Assembly (NCBI GenBank): GCA_002778195.1
Contig: PCDI01000001.1
Span: 4,179,869-4,243,868 of the forward strand
Direction of reading: 5' to 3'
DNA from: Raffaelea ambrosiae
Taxonomy: Eukaryota > Ascomycota > Sordariomycetes > Ophiostomatales > Ophiostomataceae
Length of the DNA: 64,000 nt
Part shown: in pieces, positions 23,189-32,909 of the stretch
How the letters are laid out: each line of letters begins with the position of its first letter
How positions within the stretch are numbered: position 1 is the first letter of the stretch
Translations under genes and position numbers: made by a program
The notes under the pieces: generated by a model
What the model was told of the DNA's origin: nothing
What the model saw: the letters and a program-made list of their open reading frames with translations, nothing else
The model's database searches: none

Positions 23189-25200
23189 TTACTCTGCGCT
23201 TCCACCATCATCGATGCCTTTGCGCAGACTCTCCACGCCGTTCAGCAGAACATTCCGCAGGGCAACCGAGTCAACGCTGCCATCAGAGCCGGCCAGCCCT
23301 TCGGGGAAAGCACCGAATGGGGTGGTGGTTGAGACAGCCCAGCGCTCCTCTTGCTGGGAGTAGACCACGACAAGCAGTGACGGGGATGCACCAGCACTAC
23401 TAGCACTAGCATTGCCCTGGTCTGCTCCTTCCTCGGCCGTAGCCACGACCAATCGAGACGCCCCAACGACAGCCACATCGAGTGGCAAGCCCTCGTTTCC
23501 AGATAGCCGCAGCGTCTGGACGGGCGTCAGTGTGCCACCGTCCGACTCGAGACGGAAGAAGAACAGTGCAGGCACGCTGTGAATCAGAGAGATGTTAGCA
23601 GCGAACAAGGAAAGGCAGGGAAGAGTGAGGAGAAGACAAAAGGGGGGGGCAAAAAAAAAAAGAAAAGAAAAGAGAAGGAGACAAACCGTTCGCAAATGGC
23701 CACAACGTAGGGCGTCGCTTCGTGGCCCTCGCGGGAAAACGTGTACAGCCCCGACACGGCCACCTTGGTGGATGTCGCCTTGTTGTTGTCGTCGTCTGGC
23801 CCCTCTGGTCCCCCGCGGACAACATCCGCCACCAGCGGCCCCAGCGCCACCCGGCCGACCGCTGTGCCTGTCGGCCAAAAATCCCACACCACCAGCTCCC
23901 CGTCGCCGCCGCCCGACACCAGCCGGTCCGGCCGCCCCGCCGGGATGCACAGCCGGCTGACAAACGCCGTGTGGCCGAGACAGAACGTCTCGATGACGTG
24001 GGTCTGGCTGGCCCCCCCGCCCAGAACACCCCGCGTCACGCGGATGTGCTCGTCGCGGTCGGCCGTCAGGATGAGCGGGCGCCGCTTCATCCCGGGTTTG
24101 GCCGAGGCATCCTTGGGCACGGCCTCGGCCACGATCACGGCCGTCAGCATGGAGACGTGTCCGAGGACGAGCTGGTAGTTCTGGGCGGCGGCGGCGGCGG
24201 CGGCGGCGGCTTCTTCCTTGCTTCTTTCCCCGCGCTTCAGCCTCTCCTGTTCTTCCTTTTCCTTTTGCCGGATCTGGTTCTCCAGTGCCTGCAGGTTGCC
24301 CTTGGTGTGGACCGTGAAGCGGTTGGCCTTGAGCTGCAGCGGCTTGGCTCCGGACAACGCAAGCCCCCCAGACCCAGACGGCGGCGGTACAGGCGTGGCT
24401 TCCTTGCTGCCTGCTGCTGTGGAGGCCGTCTCTGCCGCCGTCTCTGCCGCCGTCTCTGCGCTTGCACCGGCCGCGTCTTCTTCGGCACCCTTTGTCTCCT
24501 GCGGCGGCGGCTGCTCAATCAGAGGCAGCGCATACACGTCGCCAAACTTGTCGGCCGACAGAATGGTCTGGTCGTCGGCCGTGACGGCCACCGAGCAGGG
24601 CCTTTTTGGCATGACTCTGGGGGAGGCAGTTAGTAGAGGCACAGTTTACCAAAAAAAAAAAAAAAAAAAGGTACAGATCTGTGCCCACCTCTCGCTGATC
24701 TGCTCTAGATGTCCCTGCCGGTCGTGCGCCAACACGCGCACCGTCTTGTCGTGGCCCATGACCACCACCACATGGCGGCCGTCCGCGGTCGTCTCGAGAA
24801 TGCTGACAATCGGCAGGTCGGCAGACCGCAGCGCAGCCGCCGCGTCTTTCTTGGGCTGCTTCTTGTTCTTGTTCTTGTTCTTATTCGTCTGCCCATTCTG
24901 TCCATTCTGCCCATTCTGCCCGTGCTGCTCATTTTGCTCCTCCGCTTGGGGCGCTGCTGCCGAGCCGCCTGGCTCGGCCAGTTTCCGCCGTTTTGACGGA
25001 GGCGTGTCACTGACTTCTGCCGGCTGTGTCGGGGTCTCATTACCCTCCTTGGCAACAGAGCTCTGCTTGCTCTCCGGCTGTGGCAGATGCCATGCTGCAA
25101 TGTGTGAGCCGTCTGCGATCTTAAAGGTGTGCACGGCAGCGCCGCGGGCAGCAACCAAGATGTCGCCGCACACCTTGACTCGGTGGAAAGGAACGCCCAT
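23189..25200 (-). CDS. trm82: Trm82: tRNA (guanine-N7) methyltransferase non-catalytic subunit
   Basis: Predicted 609-aa WD40 protein that stabilises Trm8 to form the enzyme making m7G46 in tRNA. Exons 25200-24689, 24616-23687, 23576-23189. Recognisable Trm82/WDR4 segments are the N-terminal blade (KVCGDILVAARGAAVHTFKI), SVAVTADDQTILSADKFGDVYALP, LGHVSMLTAVIV, ILTADRDEHIRVTR and LVSGGGDGELVVWDF. It is longer than yeast Trm82 (444 aa) because of low-complexity inserts: a Q/N/G- and K/N-rich linker after blade 1, and an Ala-rich charged linker after the SADKFGD blade. I chose the ATG at 25200; an in-frame ATG at 25368 would add 56 unconserved-looking residues. It is divergent from rpp0. Confidence 0.92.
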
Positions 25201-25634
25201 GATGCCTAAGAGAGCAGAGAAGCCAGCCTGCACCCATCGAATACCAAGATGACTTTTTTGCCAAATTTTCTTTGGCTGTGACAAAGGGGCCCCTTCATGA
25301 GCTGTCCAGGAATCATCTCCAAGCTCAAAGCGGTCCCAAGAAAGAAAATTTATATCACGTGTCCACACATGTGATCTTTATCGCCCCATAAACGCGCTAA
25401 TCTATATATGGCTAGTGCTAGCAAACCCTATGGAACAAACGCACAGGAAAATTTGGGTTGCAAAATCCGATATTCCTTTTCTCCTAGTAGGGGAAGCCTT
25501 GCTTGGGAATTTTTTTTTTTTTTCTCTTCCTATCACCAACTTCAGTTTTCCGTCACCACCAGACACTTTTTTTTTTTTCCCGAATCGATATTACCATTTG
25601 CCCTGAAAAATCCTGCCTTCATCTATAAGAAGAT
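25201..25634. promoter_or_regulatory. Divergent promoter, trm82 / rpp0
   Basis: 434 bp separate the two start codons. Visible elements are CACGTG at 25356-25361 (bHLH/Cbf1-type E-box) and AAACCCTA at 25423-25430 (telo-box-like, reported in ribosomal-protein promoters of several eukaryotes). T-rich tracts follow up to the rpp0 ATG. Sharing of these elements between the genes is inference. Confidence 0.6.
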
Positions 25635-26647
25635 ATGGGGGGCAAATCTGAGAACAAGGCCGGCTACTTCGACAAGCTCAAGGGCTTGCTCGAGACGTAC
25701 AAGTCGATCTTCATCGTGACCGTCGACAATGTCAGCTCGCAGCAGATGCACGAGATCCGGCAGTCGCTGCGCGGCGAGGGCGTTGTGCTGATGGGCAAGA
25801 ACACGATGGTGCGTCGTGCGCTCAAGACGTTCGTGGCCGACTCGCCCGAGTACGAGCGCCTGCTGCCGTTTGTCCGGGGCAACGTGGGCTTCGTCTTCAC
25901 CAACGGCGACCTCAAGGAGGTGCGCGACAAGATCCTGGCCAACAAGGTCGCCGCGCCTGCCCGTGCCGGTGCTATCGCCCCCGTGGACGTGTGGGTGCCG
26001 GCCGGCAACACCGGCATGGAGCCCGGCAAGACCTCCTTCTTCCAGGCCCTCGGCGTCCCCACCAAGATTGCCCGTGGTACCATTGAGATCACCTCCGATC
26101 TGAAGCTCGTCGAGGCCACCGCCAAGGTCGGCCCCTCCGAGGCCACGCTGCTCAACATGCTCAACATCTCGCCCTTCACCTACGGCATGGGCGTCGCCCA
26201 GGTCTACGACGAGGGCAACACCTTCCCGCCCGACGTCCTCGACATTGGCGAGGAGCAGCTCCTGACCAGCTTCTCGTCGGCCATCACCACCATTGCCAGC
26301 ATCTCCCTGGCCCTCAACTACCCGACCCTGCCGTCCGTCATCCACTCGGTCGTCAACAGCTACAAGAAGGTCCTGGCCGTCGCCATCGAGACCGAGTACG
26401 GCTGGCCCGAGATCGAGGAGCTCAAGGACCGCATCGCCAACCCCGAGGCCTACGCCGCCGCCGCGCCCGCCGCTGCGGAGGAGACCAAGGCCGAGGAGAA
26501 GGAGGAGGAGAAGGAGGAGGAGGAGGAGGAGTCCGACTCCGACGGCGGCTTCGGTGGTCTTTTGTATGTTCCGCCCCCTTTCGTGTCCTTGCGTGATGTC
26601 CCGACGTTCTCTGCTTTCTCTGCTAACACACGTGCAACAGCGACTAA
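25635..26647 (+). CDS. rpp0: 60S acidic ribosomal stalk protein P0
   Basis: Predicted 311-aa P0, which anchors the P1/P2 stalk to 25S rRNA and recruits elongation factors. Exon 1 25635-26563 and exon 2 26641-26647: the second exon adds only the end of Phe, then Asp and the stop, so the 77-bp intron sits three codons from the end. The N-terminus ([20 protein letters not shown]) and [10 protein letters not shown] are highly conserved in P0. The tail has the Ala-rich hinge, acidic run and terminal GGFGGLFD, the P-protein C-terminal motif. Length matches the family. If the intron were retained, the reading frame would continue 88 codons and lose the GLFD end. Confidence 0.97.
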
Positions 26648-27404
26648 ACGAATCGCCCGCGCGTCTTCTCTCCATCGATCGATCGATCCTAACCGGTATA
26701 CACTGCCACTACAAAAACAAAAACTTATACGGGCGTTTGAGAGGAGCCGGTCTTTGGCCGGGAAATGGGATAGTATTCGTGTTCTAATGTCTAGGCAACA
26801 CCAAAAAGATCTAAGCAGGCTCTTCCGAACAATATAAAAAAAAACGATTCCGGGAATCCCTTTTGCGGTTTTTTTTGATAAAGTGAATTGGTGAAGAATA
26901 AACAGACACGAGTGTCCAGACAACAAAAAAGATGGTATCTTCTACCTCTTCCAAAAAAGTGAGCATCTTTTTTCTTTTTTTTACTCCTCTTACACACACA
27001 CACACACACAACGGGAGGCGTGTCGAAGATTATATAAAATGTCATACACGAGCTTTTTAACCCTGAAGACTTAACAAATCTTCTGAAGACAACCCATCAC
27101 CATTGTATGAGACACATTTCAATCCTCCCGTGTTGTTTTATTTTGTGTGCTGTTATTATACATCTATGGTACATTGCATTTACAACAGAGTTGGGTATCA
27201 AATGCTAACATTTGCAATTAAAAGGAAAGACACAGAACTCGCACATTGAAAGGGGACGTTTACCCATCGACAGCCCTTTTCTATTTTGTCCAAACCCCCC
27301 CCCCCCAATTCATACTGTCCAATCGTGGATAGTATCGTAGAATTTCGCAATGTAAATTGTTCGTATTCTGTCAGGGAGAGCGAAAAAGGCCAAAACTGCC
27401 ACCC
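26648..27404. other. Convergent spacer rpp0 / msh1
   Basis: 757 bp of 3' flanking DNA with A- and T-runs, a CA run at about 26,993-27,010 and C12 at 27295-27306. No gene seen. Confidence 0.7.
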
Positions 27405-30400
27405 TCAGGCTGTGGCCTCGAGCAGCTTGTTGCTGCTGCCAAGGTGGGCTTGTTCCGTGGCTTGCTGCTGCTCCTGCTTCTTCTCCTCCTGCGAAGCCAG
27501 CACTTGCTGAGCCACCCGTATCGCCTCGGCCGGCAGCCCGGCCAGCCGGGCCACTTTCAGGGCGTGGCTCCGCCTGTTGATGCCCCTGCGCAGGCGGTGC
27601 ACGTAGACAAACCCGCCCTGCCCGTCCTCTTCGACGTCGGTGCAGTAGAGCTCGACCGTGTTGTCCGGCGGCGGCGCCAGCATGCCGCCTGCCGCCGCCA
27701 AGTCGGCCAGCTCGTGGAAGTGCGTGGCAAACAGCGTGCGGCACCGATTGATGTGCACCAGGTGGTGCAGGGCCGCAAACGCCACGGCTGTGCCGTCTTC
27801 CGGCGTGGTGCCGCGGCCAATCTCGTCCATGATGACAAAGCTGCGCGGCGTCGCCTGGCGCAGAATGTGGGCGGTCTCGAGCATCTCGACCATGAACGTG
27901 CTCTGGTCGCGGAACAGGTTGTCGGCCGACCCAACCCGGCTGAACAAGGCGTCAACGACGCCGAGCTCGGCATGGTCGGCCGGCACGTAGCAGCCGACCT
28001 GCGCCAGGATGGTGATGAGCGCATTTTGGCGCAGGAACGTCGACTTGCCGCCCATGTTCGGCCCAGTAATCAGCCACACACGGCCGTGCTGATCGTGCTC
28101 GCTGCCGCTGCTGCCATTCTTCTCCTTCTTCTCTGGGGCGACGGCTCCGACTAAACAGTCGTTCCGCGCAAACGTGCGGCCCTGCTCAGCCAACCCGCCC
28201 TCCACGGTCGGGTGACGGCCGCCCACAATCGCAGTAGCGGTACCACCGTTCAGACGTGGCCGACACAAGTTCTGCTCCAGGGCCAGGCAGGCAAAGGACG
28301 TGGCAATGTCCAGCTCGTCCAGCACAGCAGCGTTGCGTCGCAGCGGCACCAGGTTGCGGACCACAGTCTCGCGAATCGCTTGGAAGACACGCTGTTCCTC
28401 GGCGCGGATCTGGAAGCGCACCTGGTCGAGTTTCTGGCCGAGAGACGTCCACTCCGGCACGTGTAGTGACCGTGTTGTGCGGCTGGACGAGATTGTCGTG
28501 GGCTGGGATGGGGACTGTGGCGGTGTGCCTTCTTGGTCCGTGTCGGACGCGGCGGCCCTGGTGGATCTAGCAGCTGCCAGCGCACTCCGTTTGGCATCCT
28601 TGCCGCGAACGTGGCAGATGTGTCCCAGGCCAGGAGTCCACTTGAGGACAAGACTGGGGGCGTCAAAGCGCATACGAAGTTCCTCGCTGAGCGTCTCGCG
28701 CTCGTCGGTTAGGTCCTCGAGCTGCTTGTGCAGGGCAGCGAGCCCCTTGCTCGCCGAAGGCTTCATGACCCAGGCCTCGTTGTCCTCGCCATAGTAGTCA
28801 CGGAGAGACGGTGTCTTCCTTCTGGTTGGCGCAGCAGCTGCGTCTGTGGTGCCACCAGCTGCGGCGGCGGCGGCTGCTTTGGCAGCTGCGACCTTCTTGC
28901 TCTTCGGAAGGATAGAGCCATCTTGTTCTAGAGAACCCTCGGATTGGACGACTTCCTGTGCCAGAGTCATCATGGCGCCAGCCTCGTTCTCTTCAATCTC
29001 GTGCCGTTGCATGAGCCCCTCTTCATCCACAGAGTCACGGATGCGTTTGGCAATGGCCAGCGGTCGTTCCAGATTGATACGGCCAGCTATGTCCCTGAGG
29101 CTGTCTTCGACGCCTTTGGCACGATCACTGTCTGCCGCTCTGCTGCGTGATTTTGTGGCTGTCTTTAGCAGAGACACAATGTCTTCCGTCGAATAGATGG
29201 TCTTGGCCAGGTCCAGCAAGTCGTCCGGGTCGCCACGGCCTAGGGCAAACTTCTGGACAAGGCGGTGGGAGTCGTGGCTCTTTCTAAGCAGGAGAGTAAT
29301 GCCATCGCGAAGGTCTTCGTCTTGGATGAACCGTTCCACAAGGTTTTGGCGTGCTTCGATGAGTTCCAGAGAGGTGGAGGGAGCGCCTGATGTTACAGTC
29401 AGAAATAGCACATGTATTATAGCACGCACAGGGAGTGTTTGCACGGAAAGCGCTGTAAAATGGTGGAAAATAGAGAGAAGTGCCAACATACTCAACCACT
29501 CATTCAAGAGCCTGGCACCGCTCTTGGTCACAGTTCTACGAATGGCATGCAGAAGACTTCCTTTGAATACGCCGTCCCGCAGTGTCTGCTTGATTTCAAG
29601 CGAGCGCATGCTGTTCTTGTCGATGGTCATGACCTGCATGCCTTCATAGCGGACCGGGGGCTGCAGTTTCATCGACAAGCCCTGTAGGCGGTCCTTGACG
29701 TAGTGCAGCAGCAGGCTGCCGGCGCCCACCTCATGGTCTGAGAGGGCCCGGGCGGTCTGCTCTGGAATGGGAGACTCCAAAACGGGGGCCCAGTCCGAGA
29801 GATTGGCCGCTGGAGGCTTACTATCCCCGGGGGGTGTGGCGGTGGATGACGCAGAGGAAGGAGATGATGCAAAGGTGACGAGCTGGTGCTGGTGCTGGCG
29901 GTCGTCGTCCAAAACGGCAAAGAGTGGGTGGGTACGGCCGTGCAGGAGCTGCAGATTTTCGTCCAGGACAATCTCCCTGGGAGCCACCCGGGAGAGGACG
30001 GAGCCCAAGGCAGGTAAGGTAGTGGCCTGTGTGTAAAAGTGGCCTGTCGACAGATCCAGCCAGGCCAGCCCGACGGGCGTAGGCGACAGGCGAGGAGAGG
30101 AGGCAGCGGCGGGGGCAGCAGTAGCAGCAGCAGCAGACGGGAGCGGCACAGCAGACGCAGACGTGGTACCGGGAGCGGCTCCTGGTGCGGTTCCTGGTAC
30201 TTTGAGCGCTGCTGGTGTTTCTGGATCTGCTGGTTCTGGGCCGGGGACAGGAGAGACAGCAGAAACAGGCGATGCGGGCGCGGCAGGCAAGGGAGAAGGG
30301 GGGGTGTTGCTACTCAGGGTGGCAGCATTTCCAGCTGACCAAGAAGTGACATCAGCAAGATCAGCATCATGGGCAGCATCATGGGCAGCCTCACAGAGAG

Positions 30401-32132
30401 TATCAGGTGCATCCGCATCAGCAACAACGCCAGCAGAGCCAGCAGAGCCAGCAGGGCCAGACGGGGCGTCCGAACTGGTGGCAGAGCTGGTGGCAGAGCT
30501 GGCAGCAGCAATGCCGAGACGGCCAGAAGCGGGAGTGCTGCTGCCAGCAAGGCCATCCATAGAACCAGCATGGGCAGCTTTCCCACGACCAATCTCAGGA
30601 TCAGCAGCTTTGTCTGGGGTGTCAGCCTGGACATGGATCCCCATGACATAATTGTTGGTGTAAGGATCCATAAAGTTCTCATCGATCAGCGTGCCTGGGG
30701 TGACGATGCGCGTAACACGACGGTCGTGCATCAGTCCGCCTGACTTGACCTTGTCGGGGGCAGAGTTGGGAAATTCCTCTGCGATGGCTACATAGCGGTT
30801 CAGGTCGTGGACGAGGACCTTGAGGAACCGGTCTAGTTGGAAGAAGGGAAAGCCAGCCTACGCGAGCGTCGAGAAGACACATTATTAGAGATAGTCAGAC
30901 AATAGAGATAGCAACAAAGACACAAGCAGAGACAGAGACACAACAGAGACAGGCAGCAGAGACAGACGCCGGAAACAGACAACGCAAACAGATGACGAAA
31001 TACAAAGAACAGTCGACAACGAGAGAGACACAACGAGACCAACGAGACAACCAATTATGCAGAGATACGAGACCAAACAGCAAGAAGGAACGCAAGAGGA
31101 AGGAATGACACAACACGACAAGAGAGAGATATGGATACATGAGCAGATGGAAAACAAGAGATATGGACCCAGATAAAAAAAGAATCATGGATATAAACAG
31201 GGGGGTGGTGATGGAATGAGATATACAGAGATATGGAGAGATATGGAGCAACGAGATCGGCGAGACTGCCAAAAGAAAGCCCGACAGAAACCGTTGGGCC
31301 GAAATTACATGGACGAACAGTGGACAAACTGTGGGCAACAGCCCAGACAGCACAGCGGAAATGTGGAGAGGAGGATGGCCAAGGTGAGGAGAATGCGAGA
31401 GGTGGTGTTAAGATGAGTGGATAAGAGTGGCATGGACGTGGAAGGAGCCGCAGTGACACAAGAAAACGCCAGGGTATTTTGTGTAGCTGTTCAGCCAACT
31501 AGCCAACTAGCCAACTAGCCAGCTAGCTAGGCAGGTAGGGCAAAGGATAGGGCGAAGGATAGGGCCAAGGCAGACGGACCAGGCAGGGGGTGTGTAAGAT
31601 CCCACGCACCATATCCATGCACAATAACTATGCGCCGCAACCGGGCTGAACTGAGGGGGGGGTCAGGAGGGTTAGGTCCGGGTAGACAAGAGGAGATCCC
31701 GAAGGAAGTCGGACGAGATGGAGAAACTCGGCTGGATATTGCAGGGAACTGACGCCGGGTGGTGAGAGGAGGTGGGACGGTGCTGGGAGGAGCAGGAGGG
31801 GATGATACGAGGAGGTGGAGGAAGGCCGGGGAGAGAAGGGGAACGAAGGGGGATCAGTAACAGGAACGAGGGCCGATTGGGGAAATAAGAGGGAGGAAAG
31901 GAGAGCTGCGAGGGAGGCCACAGACAACATGTCAGGGAGGCAAAAGGGGGGAGACATCACGACATATCAGAAGAGCAGGGAAGAGGTGAGAAGAAAAGCA
32001 CGCACAGCAGCAGAGCCAACACAAATAGGGCCAACAGAATAGGAAATCAAGAATGCAGGGATCCACGAAAAGACTGCAAATTTCAAACACAGAAAGAAAA
32101 AAAAAATCAAAGAAAGGGAGACCTCAAAACGG

Positions 32133-32180
<48 letters not shown>

Positions 32181-32909
32181 AGGGATCACGAAAGCATAGC
32201 AAGAATCAAACACCGAAACGAAAAAACAGAACATCGCAAAAAAATACACAAATCAAGAGAAATTGAAGAAATTAGAGAAGAAAAAAGAAAAGAAACTCAC
32301 CATCGGCACTGGTCCTGCGGTCGTCTTCTTGGACGCAACCTTGAGGTTCAGCAGCGGCCCGTAGTCCTGGGCATGCTCAAAGTACAGCTCGTAAAATCCG
32401 CCCACGCGGGTCAGCAAGATGCAGTTTGCAAACTTGTGCATGTTGTTGCGGGCCTGCAGAACGACGGTTGGATAGGCCGGCGCAGTGGTGTTGTCGTCGC
32501 TGGCAGTGGTGCTGCTCGCTGCTTTGTCGGAGCCTCCACTCGCAGCCCTCGGTGCTTGTTTGGTGCTTTTTCCACTGCGTGCTCTGCTGCTCTTCCCACT
32601 GCTGGCATGATCCGTCATGCCGTCCTTGCCCGGAAGCGCCTCAGCCGGTAGCACAATGCCCTGGGGCAGGTCCTCCAGGCGGACGGTCGTCCTGGTCTTC
32701 TTGCTCCGAGACTGGCCGCGTGGCAGGAGACATGTCGTCTGCTCTTCGGAAGCCCACGGGCCGGCTGACCACCTTTCTCCTCGTATGGCTGGCCTGGCCC
32801 ATATCAATGCGCCTCCTGTCCTGGCCCACGTCAGCCGTGCAAAAGACAGCTTCATGGTGCTGGGTGAGGTGGTTGAAGCCGCCGATGACAAGGCTTGTCG
32901 AAGCATCAT
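27405..32909 (-). CDS. msh1: Msh1: mitochondrial MutS-family mismatch repair ATPase
   Basis: Predicted 1,318-aa MutS homologue acting on mitochondrial DNA. Exons 32909-32301, 30857-29492, 29386-27405. The N-terminus (MMLRQALSS..., rich in Arg/Ser, no acidic residues at first) fits a mitochondrial presequence. The mismatch-recognition domain contains FANCILLTRVGGFYELYFEHA; the join PVPM|AGFPFFQLDRFLKVL across intron 1 reproduces the continuous Msh1 sequence and fixes that intron at 1,443 bp. Domain V has Walker A GPNMGGKS near residue 1100, then DEIGRGTTPEDG and the ATHFHELADL motif. A ~180-residue Ala/Pro/Ser-rich insert lies at about 281-463, inside the connector domain. Intron 2 (105 bp) is a stop-free multiple of three. 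Start 32909 versus 32855 is undecided. Confidence 0.94.
31494..31525. repeat. Octanucleotide microsatellite (GCCAACTA)x4
   Basis: GCCAACTA three times, then GCCAGCTA, within msh1 intron 1. Confidence 0.93.
32056..32220. repeat. Imperfect ~41-bp direct duplication flanking A47
   Basis: 32056-32096 and 32180-32220 both begin CAGGGATC and share ACGAAA..GC..AA..TCAAACAC.GAAA with scattered differences. Copy starts are 124 bp apart, and the A47 tract (32133-32179) abuts the second copy. Confidence 0.75.
32133..32179 (+). repeat. Poly(A) tract, 47 A
   Basis: Uninterrupted A47 on the + strand (U47 in the msh1 pre-mRNA), inside intron 1. It is the longest homopolymer in the window. Confidence 0.9.

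Larger units (their letters stand above)
30858..32300 (-). other. Giant intron 1 of msh1 (1,443 bp)
   Basis: Bounded by GTGAGT and CGTAG on the minus strand, phase 0. On the + strand it is overwhelmingly purine (repeated AGAGACA, GGAGG, GAAAG), hence pyrimidine in the transcript. It contains an octanucleotide array, A47, and an imperfect direct duplication around the A-run. No ORF in it looks like a gene. Other clearly spliced introns in the window are 50-270 bp. Confidence 0.85.

Noticed and set aside
31055..31960. Minus-strand ORFs inside the large msh1 intron
   Set aside because: Pyrimidine-rich DNA lacks stops; the predicted peptides are Ser/Leu/Phe/Cys-only and resemble nothing. I do not call a nested gene or a transposon protein.
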